Of a stretch of 64,000 nt of DNA, positions 26,106 through 50,329 are shown in pieces (the stretch's first letter is position 1; each line of letters opens with the position of its first letter). The stretch is from NCBI GenBank assembly GCA_000328365.1, contig KB311344.1, positions 1 through 64,000 of the forward strand. Reading direction: 5' to 3'. Under the pieces are notes generated by a model. It did no database searches. It saw nothing but the letters and a program-made list of their open reading frames with translations, and was not told the origin of the DNA. This DNA comes from Capitella teleta. Its lineage: Eukaryota > Annelida > Polychaeta > Capitellidae. Position numbers and translations under genes: made by a program.

Positions 26106-26810
26106 TGCGGGCAATTCAATTGATCCCAAGGGAGAACTCCGGCTCTGTATTCTAAGACAACAGACGACGAAGAGGGAAAGAATGGCAACCACGGTTACAA
26201 CTAAGCAACGAAAGCCAGTTAACCATAGTGCATATACAATCGATACATCCCCGATGTGACGAACGCAGACTCAGATGCGTTATGATTTCATCAGCCGAGC
26301 AACAACAGAGAACTTCAAAGTTGAACATTCTCTGGCAACAACTCTGAATCATAACGCACATTGAGCCGTTATGATTCTCCATCCAACTCCACTGAGTTCA
26401 AATCGTGCTCAAGCATGTCGCTCATGAATTAGCATTCAGACATCAATAGCAGACCTCAACGACTTCCTAAGAATTTCCAGTGTTCATTAAAACCAGTTGG
26501 ATCATCAAATCCAGTTCGAAGGATTTGGCTGCAAGCCAACTAAGTAAGACCGCAATTATGTGACAATATGCTTCATGTTTCAATCGCAATTATTTCAATT
26601 TAGCTATTCAATATAACTCAGCGTTAAAGACGCTTTTTCAAACACGCACAATCGACATTTTCCGTGGACATTTTTTGTTTGCTCTGAAATCCTAAATAAA
26701 TGAAAACCAATTCACACAATAAAATACTCCACAACCGAATCAAAACAGAGAAACTGAAATCGTGACTCCCACTCGAATCTCGAGATAAAAACCCGGAATA
26801 TGCGGAGAGA

Positions 26811-26816
26811 TTTTAT
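26811..26816 (-). terminator. possible HAPSTR1 poly(A) signal
   Basis: TTTATT on the plus strand (AATAAA on the minus) lies 328 nt past the HAPSTR1 stop. The intervening 3' UTR region is A-rich on the plus strand (26822-27030), so it would be U-rich in the transcript. Confidence 0.4.
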
Positions 26817-27143
26817 TTCCACAAAAAAAAAAAAAAAATAAAGAAAAAAAATTTTGACATTGAAAATTGAAAATCAAGATCAGTTTAAAAATTATAAACT
26901 GAAAAAATTTCCATTTTCACTCGCGCGTTTATGTACAAAATTCAACAAAGATCAACTTCAACATAGAATATTGGGCTAACATAGAATAAAAAAAAAAAAA
27001 AAAGAGAAAAAAAAAAAGAAAAAAAAATACACAATCTGCTTGAATTCACAAAAGAAGCTCTCAATGACTGTCCGATGAACATCCACAGACGAATTTCAAA
27101 ATCTTCCCCCGATCGATCGGCTAGAACAACTTCAGCGCGCCAC

Positions 27144-30100
27144 TCAGTAAATGTGGTCATTGTCATCTCGATCGTGCCACAGCCGCATGCGCTTGCGGTT
27201 AGGAGAGTCGATTCTCTGCTCCGCCCCTGCACCCGATGACCTCTTGCGAGTGGAGCCCAGGCGGCGTGACATTTCATCGAGAATGATGCAGTTGTAATTC
27301 GTGCCCTGGCCGGAGGCAGCCTGGGCGTCAGATTCAGACTGGCTGTTGCTACGGTTACGACCCATGCTGATATTTGACATAGCACCGTTCAAATCTGAAA
27401 AGAAGGTGATTTAGAACGTGGAAATAAAGTTGTCATTGTTAGGCACGATGAAAAACTAAAGACAGAAACAATGGCTTCCATCAACAATTCAGAGCTAAGC
27501 AATGACGTTCACTCGTAAAGAGGAGAATGTGCTCCTCACTGAAGAACAGAAACCCTCTCTTCCCCCAGACCATGGTGAATGACAAACATAGCGCCATAAA
27601 CAGAATCTGTGCAATCAGATTACAATGGATTTTAACAGATGACCGCACAATCTTGAAAACGTGCACTCAGAAGTCAGAAGCGAAACAATCCTCTGCAACC
27701 AGAATTTCTGTACAATCGAGATTTACGATAACAAACTTAAGACTGAATCCAACCAAGATAAAGCGTAGAGGGAAATGTCAACCAATATAAGTCACAAACA
27801 GACATGGGGTTTTTAGCATTTCATAGCAATTTAGAATTGAGATAAGCTCCGTGAGCCCTAATCAGACATCGATGATTAGCGCATGAGAAGCGTGGAAGCA
27901 CAAGACCTCCCCAAACACACTACATTTCATAAAATCAGCTACTGAAACATAAATCAAAGTTACCAGAAACAGACGAGGATCACTAGTAACCTGGTGGTTT
28001 CATGAACACATTCATAGGATTCAACTTTGTTCAACTGCTTCAGCGTTCGACAACAATGAACAGTACAAATCATCAAAAACATTTTCAATTTAAGAATCAA
28101 ACTAATACATGAAGAAATTTATATCCCATTTACCTTCGATGTACACTTGTGACGCACATACATAGTGCATCAGTAGGCATGGACTCGATACTTTTGACTG
28201 GCGAGTGATATCGATTTTTCTCTTTAAAATCGCAAGCAAAACATCGGATATTGATCTATTTCCCAGCTTCATATTGAAAATAAATCAAATTCAATCAATT
28301 GGTTATGAATACACAAGCACTCATTTCTAGGAGCAATGGAAGTGCCAATGCCTACATTTCACGGGACTAGCCTTCAGCTCTCAGGCTATTCTTGTGAAGG
28401 CCACAGTTCGCAGAAATTAAACGAGTCAATTATCATGGCCACCGATATCGATATACCTTGTCGACCCGATCCCTAATGATCAAGGTTATTGTAGTCACTC
28501 AACCATCGACAGAAGTGGTCTGCTCATTTTTCTCGTATCTTGTTCATGAGATGAAATATGCTGCATAACGCACTTTGTGAACAAGGGTGACGCATCCCAT
28601 TTTCAATAATGAAATCTGCAATATTTGAGCTTCATTCCATTATTTCCATCTCAAAATTCACAATACCGATGATTGTACGCACACAGTTACGTAGAGTCGT
28701 ATAGGCAGCTTAGGTCACTGGGTTCAAAGATCAGGAATAATAATTACAATACAATTACATGATATCATTTCTAGGCTGAGCCTGCTGTAGGCACAATACC
28801 GCTCAGTCGTATTAATCAAGAGTTCAAATGAGATGCATTAAATATTCATGCTGGAAAGAAAAGTAATAAAACAGGCAGAATCTGCCACAAAGCGTGAAAA
28901 CAGAAAACCAAGCGCAACAACAACAAAACTGTCAACGTGAATGATTAAACGTTCCTCTAAAGCAAATTGATTCGGTTGAACAGACGTGTTCATCCACCGC
29001 TTCGATGTATGCATCAGAGAGGACATCAACCACTGCATCTTCCTCAAGCACATCATTTGGATCAACTGGATTCAGTCTTCAACAGGTAACAAAAGCATTC
29101 AAGTGCAACCAGTGAAAATCAAGTATCAACGATTCCAGCTGCTTGAGTGTGCAATATGCACATCTTCCCTTGAATACAAAATAAATCACAAATCAGACCC
29201 GGAAATTAAGGCCAGACTGAAAAATGAGAAGGCGCAACGAAGTGGAGGGACACAGTCAGAATGGTCTGCAAACCAAATCTCAAAAACATTGCAAATAAAA
29301 GACACCTACTGCTCCAGATCTGAACAAAATTATCAACCAGAGAACACACAAAATGCAACAAATTCATGAAAACCAATTTAAAACAGAAAAAAATAGCAAA
29401 ACAGAACATAAAATAATCACAAGATTGAAATAATCCAAAGATTTGCGGTTTTTTTTTCTCTCTCTAAGCCAGAAACAAACCTTGTAGGGCCAAGGCATCT
29501 CTGAAGGTTCGCAAATCTGGCTCATGGCGATTGTCTGCACTCAATTCTCGCTCCTCAGCCCCTAACGGGAGCGCTAGACGTGCGTTTGCTCTATCCAACA
29601 TGAGGCGATTGGAGTTGGACCTTGCAATGACCGGACTGCCAGACGCTCTGTGAAGGCCGCCTGAATGTCTTTGGTGTCGTACCACAGGCTTGCCGCACAG
29701 AAATCCTATTAACTCATCACGGCGTATATGGGATCTGCGTTGTTTCTTCAGCCAGGCAAGCAGCTCTCTGGTCTTCTTGCGATACCCGTACTGAGAACCG
29801 GATTCATAGCTCTGACGAACGGCGTCCTGACTCCCTGAGATTGAGAGTTTAGTTTAGCGGAGTTCAAGGGGCCGGATTGTCTACCTTTATACATGTGGGT
29901 GACGGAACTGGCCGCACTCTGGAAAGGCACCCACATGGAGAGGCCACTTGCACCGTCTGGAAATAAAGTTATGAAAATATTGTGGAAATTTGAAAATTTG
30001 AATTTTTGAAAATTTTGAACAATCTCTAAATACCTGAAATTTAAATAATTTAAATTCTTTCACTTCTAACAATCACTAAAGTAGAAAGCTCAAATCGGTC

Positions 30101-30495
30101 AAATTGATGCACAAAATCTGAGAGATTTGTAGGATAAGCCTCCCATAGGCCATAGGCTACCATCGCCAGCAGATAAGCCAGTTCAAAGTCAGTAACTAAC
30201 ATTTCCATTACATTTTTCCCCTAAATAATTCCCATTACGAATTCTTGGAATAGCGCCGGCCGGGACTTGCACAATGACAAGCAAAGGACAGATCTTGGTG
30301 ACTATTACCTTTGTACAGTCCAGCTATGTTTGAGGCGGCGTTTTGGAAGGAGAGCCAGAGTTCTTGGCCTGTAGACTGCTCTTTCTCCTGATGTTTCATT
30401 TCCTGCACCTGGCTGTCAGCTTCCCACGCACCCAGGCTCTCACTCTCCCAGACGCTCAGCCATCGCTCTGGGTCCCCATCCTTCTTATCACTCAT
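27144..30495 (-). CDS. HAPSTR1: HAPSTR1 / C16orf72 homologue, 4 exons, 287 aa
   Basis: Exons, in transcript order: 30495-30309, 29956-29885, 29834-29481, 27394-27144, all joined in phase 1. Family: a small conserved nuclear/cytosolic protein that partners the HECT ligase HUWE1 and tunes stress resilience (from memory of HAPSTR1). Seen: a duplicated helix motif 'LWLSFQNAASNIAGLYK' (exon 1) and 'MWVPFQSAASSVTHMYK' (exon 2); then 'YESGSQYGYRKKTRELLAWL', 'RRDELIGFLCGK', 'HEPDLRTFRDALALQG', 'DLNGAMSNIS', and a basic end 'RIDSPNRKRMRLW' matching the human tail 'ITDSPTHKRNRM'. Human is 275 aa. The start is the only ATG ahead of the first motif. It lies head to head with USP7, with the ATGs 7.16 kb apart. 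Identity is strong from motif order. Confidence 0.93.
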
Positions 30496-30629
30496 GATAC
30501 CTTTAATGCGAATCGATGCAGATTTTGGTCGTTTTGGAGCTAAATACGGGTAAATTTTGAGTTTATTTGGACGGAGTCAGCCAACCATTCGCTGTTCTTC
30601 GCTTTTCTGCGCAATGAAGTCCGAGTCGA

Positions 30630-30641
30630 TGCGCATGCGCA
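30630..30641. promoter_or_regulatory. NRF1-type palindrome upstream of HAPSTR1
   Basis: TGCGCATGCGCA, a perfect NRF1 consensus, lies 135 bp upstream of the HAPSTR1 ATG. That is the distance expected for a core-promoter NRF1 site of a housekeeping gene. It is a sequence match only. Confidence 0.55.
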
Positions 30642-31024
30642 CTGGCTGCATTTGAATGTGATCACATGCTGAATCGCAAAAAAAAAAACGAAAACGGCTG
30701 AAGAATAATTCATGCACATGCGGTCGTATTTTCGCTTTTTACGCATTACACATATAATCAGTGGCACAGGAAGAAGACCCACCCTCATGTCTAGAAGTGA
30801 AGGGGGGCTGAGTATAAGTATAGTTTGCCCCCAACAATATTATAGGAACACAAACATAAATCTCAGTTATTTTAAGGAATTTAATCAAATTCTCAGCATG
30901 CAGGGACAAATGAATTATTTTTTAATATCATGGTTCCGTGGATTAATGTTTCTAGTATTTTTACATTCAAAAAAATCTGAAATTCAGGGGGAAAAGTTCT
31001 ATTAACACCGGAACTTGGCCCAAA

Positions 31025-32240
31025 AACTTCTTGCACAGTATAATAATGCCACTTCAAAAAAAGAAAAATGCACAGAGATGTGAAGATCATAGAACAATCA
31101 GTCTCATATCCCAAAAGTCCAAGATTTTACTAAGAATAATTAACAACAGACTGAGAACTAGAATGAATATTGGATCGAACCAGTTTGAGTTCTGGAATAA
31201 GGGGTGACCAAAGAAGCAGTGGCCACTGGGCAAGCGAGATTGAGCTAACCCAAAACAAACACAACTGTACTGAAACTAAATATTCATTTAGACACACATA
31301 TATATATAGAAATATATTTAACTAAATTATCAGTAAGGCAAAATTTAAGGCAGTGGCAGATGCCTTACGTACATGTATGTTCCACACAAAACAAATATTC
31401 AACCTATGTGTCGGAAAAATTAATTGAAACGGCTGTGTGGTTTTTTGATCAAATGATGAAAAATGAGCGGGTATTTTTCATGCACCTCCTTAGTGCAATT
31501 TCCGTGTTAACTTTAATTTATTTTGGTAGAATTGCATATAATTTTCATCACAGCAAAGTCAATACACAAGCAGTGTACTCGATTGAAATTAATGATCAAA
31601 TATTGCGAGAAAGTGTTTTGAGAGGCCCACAAATTGAACAATTGGCACACGAATTGAGGCTTTGACAGTGATATCGGTAAACATGCGCTTAATCAGAAAC
31701 AAGTTATGCAAGGGAAATAATAAAGCTACGTGCAATGTTGTGAATAGTTGTTCCATCTAACCTCCGAATTTCACATTTCTAGTACTGCACCTTCTATGTT
31801 AATCCGAGAAATTTTCAAACAACCCTCGTAGAGCACAATCAAGATGTATATGTTTGTTTCATTGATTATGAAAAAGCATTCGATCGAATGGAATGGACAA
31901 AACTCATGAAAATACCAAAAGATCTGGGAGCAGATTGGAAGGAGCAGAGATTCATCAAAACCATACACATGGAGCAGATGGCAACAGAACAATGGATGGC
32001 TGGACCATGTATCATCAGAAGAGGGGGGCGACAAGGCTGCCTGCTGTCTCCATTGCTTTTTAATATCTTTGCAGAAACAATGATGAAGGAGGTCATGGAA
32101 GGACTGGAAGAAGAGTGAAAATTGGAAGACACTGGATCAAAACTGTGAGATTTGCAGATGATCAGGCGATGACAGTGAACATGCAAATGGGCTTCAGAAC
32201 AGCTTTACAGAGCTGAATGAAGTGGGGGAGTTATATGGAA
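31025..32240 (+). mobile_element. LINE reverse-transcriptase fragment, itself interrupted
   Basis: Part one (31049-31203) reads 'EDHRTISLISQKSKILLRII' and 'NRLRTRM', the RT finger region. Part two (31840-32180) reads 'VCFIDYEKAFDRMEWTKL', 'RRGGRQGCLLSPLLFNIFAE' and, after a frameshift, 'TVRFADDQAMTV', with the catalytic FADD. About 0.6 kb of unrelated AT-rich DNA (31225-31820) separates them and begins with a GATTGAGCTAACCCAAAAC motif also found at ~36076. The family is of the endonuclease-RT LINE type (RTE/Jockey/Ingi range). It is broken. Confidence 0.85.
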
Positions 32241-33154
32241 TGGGAATCAACAAAACGTTTTACCCCTCTTTGTTCTTGGGCCACAAGAATGAATCAAATT
32301 ACCTGCAAATTTCCAATCGTGTGAGAATTGTGATGAGTTTAAGGAATATTAATTTGAAAGCTTATTTATTCGATGTTTTGCATTTATTTCATGTTTTGTA
32401 TTGTAAATATTTTATCTTGTTTTTACATGTACATATATACATATCTGAAACATTATTTTTGTGATTTATGCATTGAAAAAAATAAGATTATTATTTATAA
32501 GGTTATTTATTTATTAATATTTATTATTATTTATTTATTATTATTTAAAACCAAGACAAAAGATATGAAGCTTTGGGAAAGGTGAACAAGAACAATTGCA
32601 GATTAACGTCGATGTCTAAGTGTTAGAACAAGTCCAACAGTTCAAATATTGGCCAAAAATGGTTTTATTTTTTAATTATTTATTGATATCAGGTTTTTAT
32701 TGAATCAAAAATTATTTTTTTTGTGGCTAAATTTAGGTAGTGAATCCATATTACTTTGCTGAAAGACAATACATCGAGGCACGAAAAGGAGAGTTTTTTG
32801 GCTAAAAAGAGACATGTTTTATATTATTGGAAATGGCAGAGTAGTTCATTAGAAAAATTCCACTAACAAATTTTACAATAGTGTTTGTTGAATCATAAGT
32901 TTTACAAGAACTTAAAGAAACAAAGAAACAATTGTAAATCAAAATTGAAACAGTCCATGACAAGAGGAATCAATTTTCAATGGAAACGAGGGTGCATAAA
33001 TAAAGATATTTGTTGGTAATATAATATTTTATTCATATTAATATTAATATTTATATTCATTAGTTGTTGATAATCAACATCTTGTTTCACATGCAATGAC
33101 ATTATAGCAGTGTATTCCCACAATGTATATCTGTGTTTAAATCATTCGGAGATT
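32241..33154. other. AT-rich intergenic, nothing recognised
   Basis: Strongly AT-rich with TTATT runs (32490-32550). It may include the 3' tail of the LINE upstream. No gene signal is seen. Confidence 0.4.
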
Positions 33155-33155
33155 G

Positions 33156-33855
33156 TTAAAGGGGGAAAACTGGTTAAAAATGAACTTTGAATCGTTATTT
33201 GATGCACCATAAATGATTCCTATGCCTGGCCCACACAAGGAATATCATCGCTAACGATTTTGCGAGAGATATATTGCTAATTAGGCGTGACGTCAGACGC
33301 TGTGATGAAACACTGAGTTCCCTATCTTTTACAATGGGCCTCGTCATATCAGCGTGTCCTGCGACTAAACCCCTGGATATTTTTTATTTTATTTTCGGAA
33401 ATAGATAGAATAATCATTTTGCCACCAGTCAGGCACGAAAAAAAAAATATTTGTCGCTATTTTTAGTATTTTAACAAGCGATTTTCTAGGACACCTACCA
33501 TGGTTTCTCATCCTGAAACAGTAAAAAGGTCAGCCAGAGTGCACCACGCATGTGCTTTCGTTTCGAAAACAACAAGGATGTCCTTTTATGGCAAAGATGG
33601 TCTGCTCTGATTGGCTGAAATCGATAGCTTTACAAGGGCAACGGGACCAATCACGGCAAGCCCTCAGCTGACGTTTGCCTCCTATACTTCGTAATGGAAG
33701 CCATTCTCCCATAGGCGCAATGCTAACCCCGATAATGGGAATGCATTATTTCCTTACACTTGGATCCAGGCATGGTGTTTTTGGCATGGAATGCTATCAA
33801 TGGGTGCTATTAGTTAATAGAACATCACTTAAAATTCGGTTCCCCATTCCTTTAA
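33156..33855 (+). mobile_element. TTAA element, copy A (~700 bp, non-autonomous)
   Basis: Bounded by TTAA on both sides, it begins AGGGGGAAAACTGGTTAAAA and ends GGTTCCCCATTCCTTT. The interior matches copies B, C and D. The TTAA target and short inverted ends (AGGGATGGGGAACT-like) point to a piggyBac-type MITE. The 60-aa frame inside it is a by-product of the repeat. Confidence 0.85.
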
Positions 33856-34235
33856 ACTTGCAAGTTCTAGACTAGAGAAATTTTCCCTGGCAACACGTTT
33901 CCTTGACTCTTGCCTTCGACATCGCCTCAGCACAGCTGTCATTTAATTCATCCATTCCCTGACTTTTCAGTTTATCACCTAAGCTCAACTTGCGATGCAG
34001 GACCTAACAATCTTTGAGACCTTCAACCATTACTATCAACTGCTCCGATCATCTCAATCCTCTACCTCCACTGCGGTACTAGGGAGTGAGCTGTGTGGCT
34101 CTTGATTAACTCAACGTATCATCCAAATCTCTTCCGTTTAACTCACTTATGAAATGCTCTGGCAAACCCTGTTTACACCGCATTACATTGCAAACTCTGA
34201 CAGAAAGCAATATTCTGTTATTGATGTAATCGATT

Positions 34236-34405
34236 CATTGATTATAAATTGACACTTGTTTTTAACCCATAGAAATCCCTCAGCTGGACAAAATTGTTTT
34301 AATCATCGTGGTTTTAAACTGTGGAATTTGCTTCCACTTTTTATTAGATCAGAAATTTTTTATGACTCTTTTAAGAAGAAACTGAAAACCTATTTTTAAT
34401 CAACA
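34236..34405 (+). mobile_element. LINE 3' end fragment (CR1/L2-like)
   Basis: It reads 'NHRGFKLWNLLPLFIRSEIF' then 'SFKKKLKTYF*', the C-terminal end of a CR1-like reverse transcriptase, related to the fragment at 7.6 kb. It is followed by AT-rich sequence with TTATT at ~34480-34500. Confidence 0.75.
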
Positions 34406-35214
34406 CTTTTATAGTTTTCTATTTCACATACATTATTTTATCCGCAAAAAAAACCCCATTCCTTTTGTATATTTGCGCTATATAAAAAATTATTATTTTT
34501 ATTAATAGTTTTAGTATTATCATATTAATCCACAAACAGAGACTCAGGCCAGCATCTCATCCAAATGCTGCAGTTATCAGATGATCTAATAACTAAATGA
34601 GTTTTTGACTGAATCATTATGCATTTTTTCCTCACAATTTCTGTGCAACGCCCTTGATCTGTAACTCTATCTGAATCAAGAAAATAAGGATTTCGATTAC
34701 ATCATAATTATGAATTATAATGTAAAATGCAGCTTAAGACATCATCTATTGTTATACCAGTAATCACTAATTAGTCAGTAATCTTTGAGTTTTGGTCCAC
34801 TAGGATAACTGGCAGAGGAGGTCACTGCTTATGAAGATATATTTCAGATGAGCCTGTCAAGGCAGTTTTTGCTTTCAGTGAAAGCCTGATAATCCACTAG
34901 GATAGTCAACGGAGGTGGGCCACTCTGCACCAGTGAAGGTTTAGTTTCAGGATTTAGAAGAGTGTTGTGCAGGTCTGCTGATTGGTATCATCATTGTTCC
35001 GGCTACAGATGGTCACTTTTAGTGTCAAAGCTGGGTCAGCTTTGACAGCCGTTATACTGGCCTCAATCAGTTGGTTTTGAAGTGTCCTAAAATGAAGGCA
35101 ACTATGTAAGTGAATCAAGCTACACATGTAGAAGCAAAGAAAAGCCATTCCTGAATTTTAATAGAATCACTCTACTCTGTGTGACCAAAATGTACTATTT
35201 TGATCAGTATTCTG

Positions 35215-35600
35215 TGACTGTAGACCTGTCAGCCTCACGTCCTAAGTATGCAAAATAGTATCCATTGCTAGAATTCCTCAGCACATTCCACAAAATAAGT
35301 TCCGACCAGCATAGACTTGTCCCCAACTAAGAGGTCATGTGCAACTCAGCTCTTAGAATGTCTGCAAATCTGGAACAGATCAATCAACACATGTGAGACT
35401 ATGGATGACACCTACCTAGATCTTAGCAAGGAATTAATCACTGTGCCACACAAAAGGCTGATGCAAAATGAGGGACTAAAGGATCACTGGCTTAATTTGA
35501 ACTCGATTAGACAATATGCAAAACCACTCTACTGGTAAAGATATTCTCCCGAGAAGGAGTGGAAGCTAGCTCAATCAATGGTTTCAAGAGCCAATTAGAA
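35215..35600 (+). mobile_element. LINE reverse-transcriptase fragment
   Basis: 'YRPVSLTS' at ~35222-35245 is followed by 'TKRSCATQLLECLQIWNR', 'DDTYLDLSKELITVPHKRLM' and so on. This is the RT block NYRPVSLTS...RSC.TQLL...YLDFSKAFDTVPH.RL of CR1/Jockey-clade LINEs, with decayed catalytic-region residues. It is dead. Confidence 0.8.
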
Positions 35601-36463
35601 CATACATGGACTATGAAAAAGTACCTATATGCCAGGGTAAAATTGTGAAAAAAAAGAGGAAATGATTTGTATGTATGCATGAGACCAAAGCACACCCGAT
35701 TATCTGTTGCTCAGATTCGGACAGATCCATATTTGTCTAACCTCCCGAATTTAGCGAGAGACTCCCGTTATGATGCCGAACTCCCCGCTAACTCGCTAAT
35801 AATCATGGCATAAGCCAGCTCAGAGCAAGCATTTTTTTCTCAGAGCCACACTTGGTCAATAGCGACGGATGTTAGTGCATGCACTTGCACGTAGAGCAAA
35901 GAACCAAATGAATGATGCAATATCATAGTTGACAGCAATTAATTTGTTATTATCTAATCAGACATCATTCAATTTAGCACCACTCAAACATTTGATGAAT
36001 TATGCTCTTATTGTGACTCGTTGCCAAAAAGAAGCCGGATTGTATTCAACAGTCAATGACGACAGAGAATGGCACTATTGATTGAGCTAACCCAAAACAA
36101 AACACAACTGTATTGAAACGGACTTTGTGCAGAGGAGGGGGTGCTAGAAGGGAAGATGATGGATGATCAAATGCAATTGCCGTTTATCGTAAATAATATA
36201 TTCATACGATTTTCATGGCAGCGCATATGAATGATGGTGGCGCATTTACATGGTGGCTAGTTATTTTGCCATGGCTGGCTGACGGCCGAGGCCTCCAGGG
36301 CGGCAGCTGGTGGCTAGTAGCTTACACGGCGGATTCGGGGTCTACTCCAACTCCTATAACAACCTCTGAAAAAACGCATTCAGTAATAGGAACACCATTA
36401 TATGGAATTCACTTCCAGAACACACCACGGATAACCCTTCAATAGAATTGTTTAAAATCAACC

Positions 36464-37126
36464 TTAAAGGGATGGGGAACTAAATTTTAAGTGATGTTCT
36501 ATTGACTCATAGCACCAATTGATAGCATTCCGTGCCAAAAACACCATGCCTGGATCCAAGTGTAAGGAAATAATGCATTCCCATTATCGGGGTTAGCATT
36601 GCGCCTATGGGAGAATGGCTTCCATTACGAAGTATAGGAGGCAAACGTCAGCTGAGGGCTTGCCGTGATTGGTCCCGTTGCCCTCGTGAAGCTATCGATT
36701 TCAGCAAATCAGAGCAGATCATCTTCGCCATAAAAGGATATCTTTGTTGTTTACTAAACGAAAGCGCATGTGTGGTGCACTCTGGCTGACCTTTTTACTG
36801 TTTCAGGATGAGAAACCATGGTAGGTGTCCTAGAAAATCGCTTGTTAAAATAAGAAAAATGTCGAAAAATATTTTTTTCGCGCCTGACTGGTGGCAAAAT
36901 GATTATTCCATCTATTTCCGAAAAGAAAAAAAAAATATCCAGGGGTTTAGTCCCAGGACACGCTGATATGACGAGGCCCATTGTAAAAGATATGCCTAGT
37001 TAGCAATATATCTCCAGCGAAATCGTTAGCGATGATATTCCTTGTGTGGGCCAGGCATAGGAATCATTTTTGGTGCATCAAATAACGACTAAAAGTCCAT
37101 TTTTAACCAGTTCTCCCTCCCTTTAA
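36464..37126 (-). mobile_element. TTAA element, copy B (antisense)
   Basis: The same family as copy A in opposite orientation: left end TTAAAGGGATGGGGAACT, right end AGTTCTCCCTCCCTTTAA. Copies A and B sit about 2.6 kb apart in inverted orientation upstream of USP7. Confidence 0.88.
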
Positions 37127-37513
37127 CAAATACCAGAAAAATCAGCCTGTACTATACCACTTCAAAGAAACGATCACACCGCGCATGCAAAACGGCCAAT
37201 AATAATTTATACTCCAGATTTCGCAAGAAGCTCCTAAACTTAGGCGGAAAATTAATTCAGTATCCTTTAGCAATACTTTATCTCTGAGGCTTCGTACAGA
37301 CATGTGAATATTTGGTCAGTGCTGTTTTCGTTTGCCTATTTTAAATCTCTCTTACTGACACGGTCCATTTCTTTCAAAATCAGCATTTCGGCGATTTTCC
37401 TCATCGTTATCTTGAGGCTTGTATTAAATGTCCCGTCAATCGAAACATGCCACTGTAGACACTAACTTGCCCTTAGCACCGATCCATTTGTGCATTTCTC
37501 TGTGAAGTTTTTG

Positions 37514-37525
37514 GCCGCCATCTTG
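37514..37525 (-). promoter_or_regulatory. YY1-type site in the USP7 5' region
   Basis: GCCGCCATCTTG (CAAGATGGCGGC on the other strand) is a full YY1 consensus, 131 bp before the USP7 ATG. A CCAAT motif follows in GGGCCAATCACG at ~37623-37634. Both are normal for a TATA-less housekeeping promoter. Confidence 0.6.
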
Positions 37526-37655
37526 TGTATTTTCATCGAGTGTCAGTTTGTCAACATTGGAGCCATTTGTTTATGTTTAGTGCGTGGGTCCCCTTGTACG
37601 AGGGGCTTAGGCCGGCGAAATTGGGCCAATCACGAGCAAACACCCCAAAGTGACC

Positions 37656-49275
<11,620 letters not shown>

Positions 49276-49448
49276 TTAACTAATTAGGAAAGGTTTATTT
49301 CTTCTATTTTTTTCCTCTTTTTTTTTTTTTTTTTTTCAACTCGGAAAAAGAAAACCTATGAAAGTAACGGTGTTTACAAACTATATGAGTGCTTGGCGTC
49401 AATTCTCTTTGTCTGGATCGTATATTTTATCCTTTTTCTGTTCTCCAA

Positions 49449-49458
49449 AATAAATAAA
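49449..49458 (+). terminator. poly(A) signal(s) of USP7
   Basis: Overlapping AATAAATAAA lies 174 nt after the USP7 stop codon, behind a T-rich block. It is the first canonical hexamer downstream. Confidence 0.6.
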
Positions 49459-49459
49459 A

Positions 49460-50329
49460 AAAGTGAATAATTTATCAGAAACTCGTCCAGAATTTCATGC
49501 TCACTAGGTGTATAATAAAAGAACCGTACGTTGTTCATGAAATGCTTCTGCAATTTGAGAAAAAAACCCGGATATTTTGAAATAGACGTCTCCTTCTTTT
49601 TTCTTTCTCTCTCTTCCTTTAATGATGAGCATTCAGTTCTTTTATAAATATTATGTTAAATTATGTTCAGCGTTGTTTTTTCCACGGCAACCATTTTTCT
49701 GACGCATGCAAAATGTACAAATTGCTTTCTCTTATTGCAGTCTCCTTTATGCAGACTTCTTCTTCGAGGGCTCATTGTATATTTGGAATATCAATTTTTT
49801 TTTTTTAACATCAGTAAAAAAAACAGATGCATTTGTCTTCGATTTGAGTTTATTCTTCCTTTCAATGTGCTGGGATTTTATTCTGAAAGTAGATAAAATT
49901 TCGAAAACTTTGAAGATTTATAAAGTTGAGTTCATTAAGGAGACACCAGCAATAATGAATTATTCTCCCTCTCTCTAAACAGAGAGAAATGCAAATCTAA
50001 TTATCTGAATTCTCTTCAGAAAAAGATTACGAATCGTGCATTCAGCCCTTCTATCATTGCAAATACTGTTGAAGGCTGTTGCCGTAGATAAGACCTTTGT
50101 GTTTAATAACACACTGTTTATGAAGAAGTCCATTTGCATCAAATTAAGTTAATAAACCCAGACAAGGAAATTCATTTCAGAAGAGGCCGCCCGCTCGCTC
50201 ATCCAAACATACCTCATGACACTTAACAAATCAAACATTTAAAACTTTGGTTTGGTTTATTCGTTAATATAATTTCTATGCTGTTAAGCGCATTTGAATG
50301 TTATTCTTAACTGAAAATTGGCTTAATAA
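49460..50329. other. intergenic, AT-rich, nothing recognised
   Basis: Frames of 77-90 aa at 49663-49978 are composed of AT-rich codons and T-run phenylalanines. No exon or family is seen. Confidence 0.4.

Noticed and set aside
31849-32118. Host gene with a reverse-transcriptase domain
   Set aside because: The block is a broken LINE: RT motifs lie in different frames and foreign DNA interrupts it.
33530-33712. Recurring 60-aa ORF (MGEWLPLRSIGGKRQL...) at 33.5, 36.6 and 50.7 kb
   Set aside because: It is shared only because it lies inside copies of the TTAA element. It occurs in opposite orientations, is short and has no domain, so it is not treated as a protein-coding gene.
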